Assembly (NCBI RefSeq): GCF_019797765.1
Contig: NZ_CP081862.1
Coordinates: 868,001 to 932,000, forward strand
From: Cellulomonas sp. C5510
GTDB lineage: Bacteria; Actinomycetota; Actinomycetes; Actinomycetales; Cellulomonadaceae
Reading direction: 5' to 3'
DNA: 64,000 nt
Positions 56,034 through 64,000 of this stretch are shown one piece after another. The stretch's first letter is position 1. Every line of letters begins with the position of its first letter. The translations under genes were made by a program, and so were the position numbers. Under the pieces are notes generated by a model that saw nothing but the letters and a program-made list of their open reading frames with translations, was not told where the DNA came from and did not search any database.

Positions 56034-57329
56034 GTGACGGTGCGCAGACGATCGAGGGGGATCGCCGCGGGGGCCGTGCTCGCGCTCGGCGCGGGGCTCG
56101 CGGCGTGCGCCCCGGCCGACGACACCCCGGTCCTGACCTGGTACACCAACCCCGACGCCGGCGGGCAGGCGGCGCTCGCGCAGCAGTGCACCGAGGAGGC
56201 CGACGGCGCCTACCGCATCGAGGTCTCCGTGCTGCCGCGCGAGGCCAGCGCGCAGCGCGAGCAGCTCGCCCGCCGCCTGGCCGCCTCGGACTCCTCGATC
56301 GACCTCATGAGCCTCGACCCGCCGTTCATCCCCGAGCTCGCGAACGCCGGGTTCCTCGCGCCGGTGCCCCCGGACGTCGCCGAGCAGGTCAGCCAGGACG
56401 TGGCGGAGGGCGCGTTGCAGGGCGCCTCCTGGGACGGCGATCTCGTGACGGTCCCGTTCTGGGCGAACACGCAGCTGCTGTGGTTCCGGACCTCCGTGGC
56501 GGAGGCCGCCGGGCTCGACATGTCGCAGCCCGTGACGTGGGACCAGGTCATGGACGCGGCCCGCGACCAGGACAAGCGCCTCGGGGTGCAGGGCATCAAG
56601 GCCGAGGCCTACACCGTGTGGATCAACGCGCTGATCGAGTCCGCCGGGGGCCACGTCGTCGAGACCCCCGAGGCCGACGCGCAGGACGTCGAGCTCGGGC
56701 TGGACTCCGACGCCGGGCGCGAGGCGGCCCGCATCATCGGTGAGATCGGCTCCGAGGGGCTCGGCGGCCCCGGCCTGCCGACGCAGGACGAGAACGCCTC
56801 CCTCTCGCAGTTCCAGGGCGACAGCGGCTCGTTCATGGTGAACTGGCCGTTCGTCTGGCCGGCCATGCAGGGCGCGGTCGAGGACGGCACGCTCGACCAG
56901 GCGGTGCTCGACGACGTCGGCTGGGCCGTCTACCCGCAGGTCGTCGAGGGTGAGGACGCCGCACCGCCGTACGGCGGGATCAACCTCGGGGTGGGCGCGT
57001 TCAGCGAGCACGTCGACGAGGCGTACCAGGCGGCGGCATGCATCGTGGCGCCCGAGAACCAGGCGGCGTACTTCGTCTCCGACGGCAACCCGCCCGCCAG
57101 CACCGTGGCCTACGACGACCCGCAGGTGCAGGAGACGTTCCCGATGGCGGACGTCATCCGGCAGTCGCTGGAGCAGGCAGCACCCCGCCCGCAGACCCCG
57201 TACTACAACGAGGTCTCGCAGGGTCTGGTCGAGACGTGGCACCCGCCGACCGCCGTCGACCCTGACTCCACGCCGCAGGAGTCGACCGACTTCATCACCG
57301 CCGTGCTGCGAGGGGAGCGCCTGCTGTGA
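56034..57329 (+). CDS. Sugar-binding lipoprotein, LpqY-like (trehalose importer)
   Basis: 431-residue ABC solute-binding lipoprotein. The signal ends in lipobox GLAAC at about residue 24. Compared from memory with mycobacterial LpqY, many positions coincide: SVLPREASAQREQLARRLAA, NTQLLWFR, FMVNWPFVWP, GGINLGVGAF, and the close VDPDSTPQES. That points to trehalose or a related disaccharide as ligand. GGGGAGGGA precedes GTG 56034. It heads an operon with two permeases and an ATPase. The 201-bp leader shows no clear operator. Confidence 0.88.
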   Translation: MTVRRRSRGIAAGAVLALGAGLAACAPADDTPVLTWYTNPDAGGQAALAQQCTEEADGAYRIEVSVLPREASAQREQLARRLAASDSSIDLMSLDPPFIPELANAGFLAPVPPDVAEQVSQDVAEGALQGASWDGDLVTVPFWANTQLLWFRTSVAEAAGLDMSQPVTWDQVMDAARDQDKRLGVQGIKAEAYTVWINALIESAGGHVVETPEADAQDVELGLDSDAGREAARIIGEIGSEGLGGPGLPTQDENASLSQFQGDSGSFMVNWPFVWPAMQGAVEDGTLDQAVLDDVGWAVYPQVVEGEDAAPPYGGINLGVGAFSEHVDEAYQAAACIVAPENQAAYFVSDGNPPASTVAYDDPQVQETFPMADVIRQSLEQAAPRPQTPYYNEVSQGLVETWHPPTAVDPDSTPQESTDFITAVLRGERLL

Positions 57330-57375
57330 ACCGACGAGAGGACGCCCATCCCGCGCGACCCGAGGGGGCGGGGAC

Positions 57376-58362
57376 ATGAGCACCGAGGTCACGGGCGCGA
57401 CGGCGGCCGCCGCGTCGCGCAGCACCCGGGGTGCCGGTCCTGAGCGGTCCGGCAAGCCGCGCCGCAGCGACCGCGCCCGCGCCGAGGCACGCCTCGGCTG
57501 GCTCCTCGCCGGCCCTGCGTTCGTGGTGATGCTCGCCGTCACCGCCTACCCGATCCTGCAGGCGCTCTACGAGTCGCTCTTCCGCAACCGGCTGACCGCG
57601 CCGGACGACCGCGCGTTCATCGGGCTCGGCAACTACGCCGTGATCCTCACCGACCCCGTGTTCTGGGGCTCTCTGCTGGTGACCACGATCATCATGCTGG
57701 TCACGGTCGCGATCGAGCTGGTGCTCGGGTTCGCGCTCGCGCTCGTCATGCACCGGGCGGTCACCCGGCTGCGCGGCCTGCTGCGCACCGCCATCCTCGT
57801 GCCCTACGGGATCATCACCGTCGTCTCGGCGTTCGCGTGGTTCTACGCGTTCGCCATCGACTCCGGGTACGTGAACCAGTGGTTCGACTGGGTACCGGGC
57901 ATCGACGAGAACCTCAACTGGTTCGCCGGCACCGGCACCAGCTTGTTCGTCATCATCGCCTCCGAGGTCTGGAAGACCACGCCGTTCATCTCGCTGCTGC
58001 TGCTCGCCGGCCTCGCGCAGGTCCCGGGCGACCTCGAGGAGGCCGCGCAGGTCGACGGCGCCACGTGGTGGCAGCGCATGAAGCGCGTGGTCCTGCCGAA
58101 CATGAAGGCCGCGATCATGGTCGCCGTGCTGTTCCGCGCGCTGGACGCGTTCCGCATCTTCGACAACGTCTTCATCATGACCAACGGCGCGAACAACACC
58201 ACGGTGCTGTCGCTGCTGGCCTACCGGACCTCCATCGGCCGGCTCGAGATCGGGCTCGGGTCCGCGATCTCGGTGCTGCTCTTCGTGTGCGTCCTCATCA
58301 TCTGCTTCATCGCGATCAAGATCTTCAAGGTCGACCTGGCCGGCGCGAGGGGGGACCGCTGA
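57376..58362 (+). CDS. Sugar ABC transporter permease, SugA-like
   Basis: 328-residue membrane protein with six helices after a 45-residue basic cytoplasmic N-terminus. The EAA loop that contacts the ATPase is EEAAQVDGATWWQRMKRVVL near residue 220. LLAGPAFVVMLAVTAYPI is a typical first helix of the MalF-type subunit. The start ATG lies 46 bases after the binding protein gene. Its stop overlaps the next permease start. It would form the channel with the SugB-like partner. Confidence 0.92.
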   Translation: MSTEVTGATAAAASRSTRGAGPERSGKPRRSDRARAEARLGWLLAGPAFVVMLAVTAYPILQALYESLFRNRLTAPDDRAFIGLGNYAVILTDPVFWGSLLVTTIIMLVTVAIELVLGFALALVMHRAVTRLRGLLRTAILVPYGIITVVSAFAWFYAFAIDSGYVNQWFDWVPGIDENLNWFAGTGTSLFVIIASEVWKTTPFISLLLLAGLAQVPGDLEEAAQVDGATWWQRMKRVVLPNMKAAIMVAVLFRALDAFRIFDNVFIMTNGANNTTVLSLLAYRTSIGRLEIGLGSAISVLLFVCVLIICFIAIKIFKVDLAGARGDR

Positions 58363-59210
58363 TGGGTGCCATGTCCGGCCGGCAGAAGATCGCCTGGGCC
58401 GCGATCACGCTGGCGGTGCTCGTGTACGCGCTCTTCCCGGTCGCGTCGATCCTCGCGACGTCGTTCAAGCTGTCGAGCGACCTCAACAGCGGCACGTTCC
58501 TGCCGACCACCTGGACGCTCGGGAACTACCGGGAGATCCTCGCGCCCGACGGGTCCGCGCAGGACCTGTTCCTGTCGTCCCTGCGCAACTCCGTCGGCAT
58601 CTCGCTGATCGCCACCGCGATCTCCGTGGTCCTGTCGACGCTCGCCGCGTACGCGATCGCCCGCCTGCAGTTCCCCGGCCGCAAGCTGATCCTCACCACG
58701 GCGCTCGCGGTGTCGATCTTCCCGGTCATCTCGATCGTCACGCCGCTGTTCAACCTCTGGCGGTCCATCGGGCTGTACGACACGTGGCCGGGTCTGGTGA
58801 TCCCCTACCTGTCCCTCACGCTGCCGATCTCCATCTGGACGCTCACGGCGTTCTTCCGGCAGATCCCCTGGGAGCTCGAGCAGGCCGCCCAGGTCGACGG
58901 CGCCACCACCTGGCAGGCGTTCCGCAAGGCCATCGTCCCGCTGGCCGCACCCGGGGTCTTCACCACGGCGCTGATCGCGTTCTTCATCGCGTGGAACGAC
59001 TTCGTGTACGGCATCTCGCTCACGTCCACCGAGGCCGCGCGCCCCGTCCCCGCGGCGCTGGCGTTCTTCGCCGGCGCCTCCCAGTTCGAGGAGCCGACCG
59101 GGGCCATCTCCGCCGCCGCGGTCGTCGTCACCGTTCCCGTCGTCGTCCTGGTGCTGCTGTTCCAGCGCCAGATCGTCTCCGGGCTGACCCAGGGCGCCGT
59201 CAAGGGCTGA
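58362..59210 (+). CDS. Sugar ABC transporter permease, SugB-like
   Basis: 282-residue MalG-type permease with six helices. The EAA loop is ELEQAAQVDGATTWQAFRKA near residue 180, and DFVYGISLTSTEAARPVPAA near 220 is characteristic of carbohydrate importers. ATG 58362 shares a base with the SugA-like stop (TGATG), so the two are made together. The ATPase gene follows after 28 bases. Confidence 0.92.
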   Translation: MGAMSGRQKIAWAAITLAVLVYALFPVASILATSFKLSSDLNSGTFLPTTWTLGNYREILAPDGSAQDLFLSSLRNSVGISLIATAISVVLSTLAAYAIARLQFPGRKLILTTALAVSIFPVISIVTPLFNLWRSIGLYDTWPGLVIPYLSLTLPISIWTLTAFFRQIPWELEQAAQVDGATTWQAFRKAIVPLAAPGVFTTALIAFFIAWNDFVYGISLTSTEAARPVPAALAFFAGASQFEEPTGAISAAAVVVTVPVVVLVLLFQRQIVSGLTQGAVKG

Positions 59211-59238
59211 CGCCCCGGGCGCGCACGAGGAGGAACCC

Positions 59239-60600
59239 ATGGCATCCATCACCCTGACGGACATCGTCAAGGAGTACGGCGACGGCTACCCGGCGGTCAA
59301 CGGCGTCAGCCTCGACATCAAGGACGGCGAGTTCGTCATCCTCGTCGGCCCGTCCGGCTGCGGGAAGTCGACGCTGCTCCGGATGATCGTCGGCCTCGAG
59401 GACATCACGTCCGGGGAGCTGAGGATCGGCGACGAGGTGGTCAACGAGAAGGCGCCGCGCGACCGGCACCTGGCGATGGTGTTCCAGAACTACGCGCTGT
59501 ACCCGCACCTCACCGTGTTCGAGAACATCGCGTTCCCGCTGCGGCTGCAGAAGGGGAAGTTCACCGAGGACGAGATCCGCTCGCACGTCGAGTTCGCGGC
59601 CGACACCCTCGAGCTGCGCGAGCACCTGGACCGCAAGCCCGCGAACCTCTCCGGCGGGCAGCGGCAGCGGGTCGCGATGGGCCGCGCGATCGTCCGCGAC
59701 GCCCGCGCCTTCCTGTTCGACGAGCCGCTGTCGAACCTCGACGCGAAGCTGCGCGGGCAGATGCGCACCGAGATCGCCCGGATGCAGCGCCGGCTCGGCA
59801 CCACCACGGTCTACGTCACGCACGACCAGACCGAGGCGATGACGCTCGGCGACCGGGTCGCCGTGCTCCGCAAGGGCGAGCTGCAGCAGGTCGCGAGCCC
59901 GCGGGCGCTGTACGAGCAGCCCGTCAACCTGTTCGTCGCGGGGTTCATCGGGTCCCCGCCGATGAACTTCATGCCCGGCGAGGTGCGCGGCGACTCCCTG
60001 GTGCTGCCGTTCGCCGAGGTGCCCCTCACGGACGACCTGCGGCAGCGCGTCGACGGACGCGACCTGGTGATCGTCGGCCTGCGCCCCGAGCACGTCGAGG
60101 ACGCGCGCGTCATGGACGGGACGAAGCGGGACGGCGGTGTGCGGTTCGAGGCCGACGTGGACGTCGTGGAGTGGCTCGGCGCGGAGCTGTACGCGTACAT
60201 CCCGTTCGACACGCACGCCGACGTCGCGGCGAAGCTCGAGGAGCTCGACCGGGACCTCGACGGAGAGGGCATGCGCACCCAGGTCGTCGTCGCGCTGGGG
60301 TCCGAGAGCCGGGTGCGTGACGGCAGCCGCGCGGAGCTGTGGTTCGACCCGCGGCGGCTGCTGGTGTTCGACCCGGAGTCGGGCGAGAACCTCACGTACG
60401 ACGACGAGGCCGCGAAGCGGATCGACGCCGAGACGGAGGAGGACCGCCGGGCGGCGCTGGAGCGGGCGCACCGCGACGCGGAGCGCTCGGACGACGGCAC
60501 GCCGTCGGACGGCCGCGCGCCCGACCGCGAGCCGTCCGGCGGACGCGAGCCCTCCGGCGGCCGCGAGCCGTCCGCGGGCCGGCACCGCCAGGCAGGCTGA
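59239..60600 (+). CDS. Sugar ABC transporter ATPase, SugC/MsmK-like, with extended tail
   Basis: 453-residue import ATPase. Walker A GPSGCGKSTLLRMIVGLE near residue 38, Q-loop MVFQNYALYPHLTVFENIAF, signature NLSGGQRQRVAMGRAI near 140, Walker B AFLFDEPLSNLDAKL near 157, His switch in TVYVTHDQTEAMTLGD. Residues 235-370 form the regulatory TOBE/OB region (IVGLRPEHVEDARV). The final 65 residues are charged and end in repeated REPSGG units, longer than usual. It completes the importer, and one ATPase of this type can serve several systems. Confidence 0.93.
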   Translation: MASITLTDIVKEYGDGYPAVNGVSLDIKDGEFVILVGPSGCGKSTLLRMIVGLEDITSGELRIGDEVVNEKAPRDRHLAMVFQNYALYPHLTVFENIAFPLRLQKGKFTEDEIRSHVEFAADTLELREHLDRKPANLSGGQRQRVAMGRAIVRDARAFLFDEPLSNLDAKLRGQMRTEIARMQRRLGTTTVYVTHDQTEAMTLGDRVAVLRKGELQQVASPRALYEQPVNLFVAGFIGSPPMNFMPGEVRGDSLVLPFAEVPLTDDLRQRVDGRDLVIVGLRPEHVEDARVMDGTKRDGGVRFEADVDVVEWLGAELYAYIPFDTHADVAAKLEELDRDLDGEGMRTQVVVALGSESRVRDGSRAELWFDPRRLLVFDPESGENLTYDDEAAKRIDAETEEDRRAALERAHRDAERSDDGTPSDGRAPDREPSGGREPSGGREPSAGRHRQAG

Positions 60601-60633
60601 CCCCCGGCCGGGCTGCCGCCCCGGCTCCGCCGT

Positions 60634-60702
60634 CGAGGTCGTCAGCTCGGGCCGAGGTCGTCACGTCGGCGTGACGACCTCGGCCGGACGTGACGACCCC
60701 GG
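60634..60702. repeat. Two-forward/two-reverse repeat array C (CGAGGTCGTCA word)
   Basis: CGAGGTCGTCA at 60634, CCGAGGTCGTCA at 60652, then reverse copies TGACGACCTCGG at 60672-60683 and TGACGACCCCGG at 60691-60702. Copies 2 and 3 form a perfect 15-bp stem (60651-60665 with 60670-60684) with a TCGG loop, which can terminate both converging genes. Same plan and about the same spacing as arrays A and B. Confidence 0.82.
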
Positions 60703-60727
60703 CCGGCGTACGGGCCCGCCGGGACGG

Positions 60728-61675
60728 TCAGGCCTCGCCGAGCTCCGCGGACGTGGGCGGGTTTGCGCCGGCGCGCGACACGGTGATCGCGGCGATCGCC
60801 ACGCAGCGCGCGAGCACCCGCTCGACCGTCGCCACGTCGACCTCCCGCAGCTGCTCGCGCGCGTCCGCGCCGAGCAGGCCGGCGGTCCACAGGCCGTCGA
60901 CCAGCCCGGCCATGAACGAGTCGCCCGCGCCGACGGTGTCCGCGACCTGCACCCGCGGCGCCGTCACGGTCAGCTCGTCGCCGCCCGCGGTGACCGCCAG
61001 CGCGCCCTCGCCGCCGAGTGTCACCACGACGAGCGCCGGTCCGCGCCCGACCCAGTCGCGCGCGACCTCCACCGGGGGCACACCCGGGTGGAGCCAGCCC
61101 AGGTCCTCGTCCGACACCTTGACGACGTCCGCCAGGCCGACGAGCCGCTCCACGACGGGCAGCGTCTGCTCCGGAGAGCCCATGAGCGCGGGCCGCAGGT
61201 TGGGGTCGTACGTCAGCGTCGCGCCCTCCCTGCGGTCCGCGAGCAGCCGGGCGACCGCCTCGCCGCCCGGCTCGATGACCGTGGCGATCGACCCGGTGTG
61301 CACGACCAGCGCCTCGCCGTCGCCCTCGTCCCAGCGGTCCGGGAGGTCCCACGTCAGGTCGAACTCGTAGCTCGCCACGCCGGCCTCGTCGACGTGCGCG
61401 CGGGCGACCGGGGTGTGCTCCGGTCGGCGGTCCCCGGCGAGCACGTGGACGCCGGAGGACTCCAGGTGCGTGCGCACCAGGTCGCCGTGGGCGTCGTCCC
61501 CGAGCCAGGTGAGCAGGTCCACGCGGCGCCCGAGCCGGCCGAGGCCGATCGCCACGTTCGCGGGGCTGCCGCCAGGGTGCTCGGCGGGCTCGTCGCCCGG
61601 CCGCAGCACGACGTCGACGAGGGCCTCCCCGACGACGAGCGCGCGGGCGGTGGCGGGGGCGGACTGCTCGGACAT
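60728..61675 (-). CDS. PfkB-family carbohydrate kinase (fructokinase-like)
   Basis: 315-residue ribokinase-fold kinase. ALVVGEALVDVVLRPG begins the sheet, GGSPANVAIGLGRLG near residue 36 is PfkB signature 1, and DTVGAGDSFMAGLVDGL near 250 holds the catalytic Asp and anion hole. YDPNLRPALMGSPEQ and VSDEDLGWLHPG match the fructokinase branch. The position next to a disaccharide importer fits phosphorylation of a released hexose, but it is convergent with the importer and may be independent. Confidence 0.88.
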   Translation of the reverse strand: MSEQSAPATARALVVGEALVDVVLRPGDEPAEHPGGSPANVAIGLGRLGRRVDLLTWLGDDAHGDLVRTHLESSGVHVLAGDRRPEHTPVARAHVDEAGVASYEFDLTWDLPDRWDEGDGEALVVHTGSIATVIEPGGEAVARLLADRREGATLTYDPNLRPALMGSPEQTLPVVERLVGLADVVKVSDEDLGWLHPGVPPVEVARDWVGRGPALVVVTLGGEGALAVTAGGDELTVTAPRVQVADTVGAGDSFMAGLVDGLWTAGLLGADAREQLREVDVATVERVLARCVAIAAITVSRAGANPPTSAELGEA

Positions 61676-61760
61676 GCTGCTCCTTCGGTCCGGCTGCGGT
61701 GCCGGTGGACGGGGTCGGTCGGAGGTCGGGCGGATCAGGGGACCGGGCGGCCAGTGGGTG

Positions 61761-62033
61761 TCAGGCCGGGCGGCCCTCACCGGCCGGTGCGTCGGGGGCG
61801 TCGTCGGAGGTCCGGGCGGCGTCCAGCCGGGCCCGCGCGCCGTCGAGCCACTCCTGGCAGCGGGCGGCCAGCGCCTCGCCGCGCTCCCACAGCGCCAGCG
61901 ACTCCTCCAGGGTCGCGCCACCGGCCTCCAGGCGGGAGACGACCGCGACCAGCTCGTCACGGGCCTGCTCGTAGGACAGCTCGGCGACGCCCGGGGCGTC
62001 CGGTGCGGGGGTGGTGGCGCTCACGGGTCCCAT
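61761..62033 (-). CDS. xseB: Exodeoxyribonuclease VII small subunit
   Basis: 90-residue subunit that binds the large XseA subunit to form the single-strand-specific nuclease. The two-helix core is intact: [20 protein letters not shown] then [20 protein letters not shown]. Charged tails flank it. ATG 62033 has no ribosome site. GTG 62024 is an alternative. xseA, normally overlapping or adjacent, ends 253 bp upstream across a tandem repeat. Confidence 0.92.
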   Translation of the reverse strand: MGPVSATTPAPDAPGVAELSYEQARDELVAVVSRLEAGGATLEESLALWERGEALAARCQEWLDGARARLDAARTSDDAPDAPAGEGRPA

Positions 62034-62067
62034 CTAACCAACGACCGAGGACACCCGGCCCGGGACG

Positions 62068-62236
62068 CCGGTCCGGGGACGCGCCGCGCGCCTCCCGAGC
62101 CCGGCCGTCGAGCCGGTGCCCGGGGAGTGCCGCGGGCCTCCCGATCCCGGCCGTCGAGCCGGTGCCCGGGGGAGTGCCGCGCGCCTTCGAGCCCGGCCGT
62201 CGAGCCGGCACCCGGAGGGAGTGCCGCGCGCCGCCC
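62068..62236. repeat. 46-bp tandem array between xseA and xseB
   Basis: Three 46-base units begin at 62097, 62143 and 62189, each starting GAKCCCGGCCGTCGAGCCGG and ending in GTGCCGCGNGCC followed by a short C-rich end. A worn partial unit lies at about 62068-62096. The units differ by a few substitutions and one- or two-base indels. No ORF continues through them, so they are non-coding spacer inside a gene pair that is usually contiguous. Confidence 0.8.
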
Positions 62237-62286
62237 GGCCCCTGCGCCGTCGCCGGGCAGGGCCGTCCCGGCGCCGCCGCGCGCGG

Positions 62287-63654
62287 TCAGGAGCCGGTGG
62301 CCCCGCCCGCCGCGGCGTCCGCGTCCGTCGCGGCGTCCGCGTCCGCGGGCCGGCGCCGGCCCGGTGCCACCGCCACGACCGATGCGATGAGCTCCCCCCG
62401 GGCCAGCCGCACGCGCAGCGAGTCCTTCGCGGCCACGCTCGTGGCGTCCCGCACCACGGCCCCGTCGGTGGTCTGCACCACGGCGTACCCGCGTTCCAGG
62501 GTCGCCGCCGGCGACAGCGCCCGGACCTGCGCCGCCAGGGACCGCACCTGCGCGGCCCCACCGGTGAGCGCGTGGTCCAGGCAGCGCCGCGCGGTCTCCC
62601 GCAGCCGGTGCACGTCCGCCTCGCGCGTCTCGACCATCGTGCCGGGTCGCGCGAGGACGGGGCGGCTGCGCACCTGCTCGAGCCCCGCGGCCTCCCGTGC
62701 CACCCGGTGCTCTACGGCGGCCCGGATGCGCGACCGGGCCTGGGCCACTCGAGCCCGCTCCTCGCCGACGTCCGGCACGATGCGCTTGGCGGCGTCCGTC
62801 GGGGTGGACGCGCGGTAGTCCGCGACGAGATCGAGCAGCGGGGTGTCCGTCTCGTGCCCGATGGCCGACACCAGCGGTGTGCGGCACGCCGCCGCGGCCC
62901 GCACGAGCGCCTCGTTGCTGAACGGCAGCAGGTCCTCCACGGAGCCGCCGCCGCGCGCGACGACCACGACCTCCACCCGCGGGTCGGCATCGAGCTCGGC
63001 GATCGCCCGGCTGACCTGCGGCACGGCGCCGGCGCCCTGGACCGCGACCTCGCGGATCACGAACTCCACCTGGGGCCAGCGGGCGCGGGCGTTCACGACG
63101 ACGTCGTGCTCGGCCTTGGACTCCCGGCCGCACACCAGGCCGACGACCCGCGGCAGGAACGGCAGCGCGACCTTGCGCTCGGCGTCGAACAGCCCCTCGG
63201 CCGCCAGCACGCGCTTGAGGTGCTCGATGCGGGCGAGCAGCTCGCCGATCCCGACGGCTCGGACCTCGTCGGCGTTGAGCTGCAGCGTGCCGCGCTTGGT
63301 CCAGAACGTCGGGCGCGCGTGCACCACGACGTGCGCGCCCTCGCTGAGCGGCGTCGCCACCGAGGCCAGCACCTGGGCGGGGAGCGACACAGGCAGCGAC
63401 ATGTCCGTGTCCGTGTCGCGCAGCGTGAGGAACGCGATCCCCGCGCCGGGGCGACGGTTCAGCTGCACGACCTGGCCCTCGACCCAGAGCGGGGACATCT
63501 TCGCGACGTAGTCGGCGATCTTCACGGACAGCAGCCGCACCGGCCACGGGCGCTCCGCCGTCGTGTCGAGGGCCCGTGCGGGGAGGTCCGTCGGGGGCGT
63601 CCCCGGGCGCGGGCCGGCGGCGGCGCGCGGGACGTCGGGGGAGGGCTGCTGCAC
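62287..63654 (-). CDS. xseA: Exodeoxyribonuclease VII large subunit
   Basis: 455-residue catalytic subunit degrading single-stranded DNA. The N-terminal OB domain (YVAKMSPLWVEGQVVQLNRR, about residues 48-68) precedes the catalytic region, LPRVVGLVCGRESKAEHDVV, VVVVARGGGSVEDLLPFSNE near 225 and SAIGHETDTPLLDLVADYRA, followed by the long coiled region and ERGYAVVQT. The last 25 residues are an Ala/Asp tail. GTG 63654 and ispH diverge from an 89-bp gap. Confidence 0.95.
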   Translation of the reverse strand: MQQPSPDVPRAAAGPRPGTPPTDLPARALDTTAERPWPVRLLSVKIADYVAKMSPLWVEGQVVQLNRRPGAGIAFLTLRDTDTDMSLPVSLPAQVLASVATPLSEGAHVVVHARPTFWTKRGTLQLNADEVRAVGIGELLARIEHLKRVLAAEGLFDAERKVALPFLPRVVGLVCGRESKAEHDVVVNARARWPQVEFVIREVAVQGAGAVPQVSRAIAELDADPRVEVVVVARGGGSVEDLLPFSNEALVRAAAACRTPLVSAIGHETDTPLLDLVADYRASTPTDAAKRIVPDVGEERARVAQARSRIRAAVEHRVAREAAGLEQVRSRPVLARPGTMVETREADVHRLRETARRCLDHALTGGAAQVRSLAAQVRALSPAATLERGYAVVQTTDGAVVRDATSVAAKDSLRVRLARGELIASVVAVAPGRRRPADADAATDADAAAGGATGS

Positions 63655-63731
63655 GCACCCACCCTGCCACGCCGCCCCGACACCCCGGCGCGACCGCCGG
63701 TGCCTCCGGTCGTCGCCGCGCGACCGCCGCC

Positions 63732-63737
63732 TAGACT
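63732..63737 (+). promoter_or_regulatory. -10 box of leaderless ispH
   Basis: TAGACT ends six bases before GTG 63744, the same arrangement as for metB. No ribosome site is present. Confidence 0.6.
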
Positions 63738-63743
63738 GGCGCG

Positions 63744-64000
63744 GTGACGCCTGACACCGCGCCCGCGCCGGACGCCCGCACCGGCGGGCGTGTGCTGCTG
63801 GCCGCCCCGCGCGGGTACTGCGCCGGGGTCGACCGCGCGGTCGTCGCCGTGGAGCAGGCGCTGGAGCACTACGGGGCCCCGGTGTACGTGCGCAAGGAGA
63901 TCGTCCACAACCGCCACGTCGTCGACACGCTCGCGGCGCGTGGCGCGGTGTTCGTCGACGAGACCGACGAGGTGCCGGAGGGCGCGCGCGTGGTGTTCTC
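63744..64000 (+). CDS. ispH: 4-hydroxy-3-methylbut-2-enyl diphosphate reductase IspH (3' truncated by window)
   Basis: The first 85 residues of the last enzyme of the methylerythritol phosphate pathway, an iron-sulfur protein that makes IPP and DMAPP. After a 15-residue Ala/Pro lead, [16 protein letters not shown] supplies cluster ligand Cys 26, and [13 protein letters not shown] carries a substrate His. The remaining two cluster cysteines lie beyond the window. It would supply the prenyltransferase encoded at 51062. The transcript appears leaderless. Confidence 0.94.
   Translation, partial: MTPDTAPAPDARTGGRVLLAAPRGYCAGVDRAVVAVEQALEHYGAPVYVRKEIVHNRHVVDTLAARGAVFVDETDEVPEGARVVF

Noticed and set aside
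62068..62236. CRISPR array or coding tandem repeat
   Set aside because: 46-bp units are contiguous, have no spacers, contain indels that break any frame and lie between xseA and xseB stop/start points.

Overview
The window is a very GC-rich stretch of chromosome from an actinomycete, most likely a Micrococcales member close to Cellulomonas. The evidence is the extreme G/C preference at third codon positions, frequent GTG starts, 4-base stop/start overlaps, several leaderless genes with TAGNCT-type -10 boxes, a mycothiol gene (mca), and actinobacterial markers such as DUF501, DUF4307, ANTAR, a PIN-PhoH fusion and a LpqY-SugABC-type importer. I see no phage, transposase, plasmid or CRISPR locus.

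Layout. Bases 1-6150: end of a surface-polysaccharide cluster (glycosyltransferases, a hexapeptide acetyltransferase, a membrane acyltransferase). 6431-19049: housekeeping genes mfd, a SurA-like lipoprotein, mazG, pntAB, eno, an ftsB/divIC-like gene that appears frameshifted, DUF501 and ppx. 19478-33973: a regulatory and transport block with PadR plus a membrane partner, type II NADH dehydrogenase, two MFS exporters, a tRNA with anticodon UAA, an ANTAR protein, a TusA-like protein, a siderophore-interacting protein, MarR, an ABC exporter with its two-component system, and a Bax-inhibitor-like protein. 34067-45719: sulfur and amino-acid genes (cbs, metB, ilvA, msrA) mixed with a secreted NlpC/P60-like repeat protein, alditol oxidase, FKBP, purine nucleoside phosphorylase and a HEAT-like protein. 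45917-55832: greA, DUF4307, mca, a nitrilase-type hydrolase, a RelA/SpoT-domain synthetase, hemolysin III, a short cis-prenyltransferase, phoH2, fumC and carbonic anhydrase. 56034-60600: a four-gene sugar ABC importer resembling the trehalose system LpqY-SugABC. 60728-64000: a PfkB sugar kinase, xseB, xseA and the start of ispH.

From memory, the order mfd, mazG, eno, ftsB-like, DUF501, ppx, cbs, metB, greA, mca, hemolysin III, short prenyltransferase, phoH2, fumC, xseB, xseA, ispH matches the Mycobacterium tuberculosis Rv1020-Rv1110 stretch. That suggests an old actinobacterial backbone with local insertions (pntAB, the regulator/exporter block, the sugar importer).

The most unusual signal is between genes. 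Several 3' intergenic gaps carry arrays built from short words. Three of them (after eno, ilvA and the sugC-like gene) share one plan, two forward then two reverse copies of a GAGKTCGKCA core at about 20-bp spacing. Others carry a 25-bp perfect inverted repeat inside a roughly 100-bp hairpin, seven 16-bp tandem units, and a 46-bp tandem array separating xseA from xseB. Other points worth a look are the class-I-sized tRNA(UAA), the frameshift in the ftsB-like gene, a family 2 glycosyltransferase lacking its acidic motif, a small ORF before phoH2, and strong operator palindromes before the marR/MFS and hemolysin III genes.
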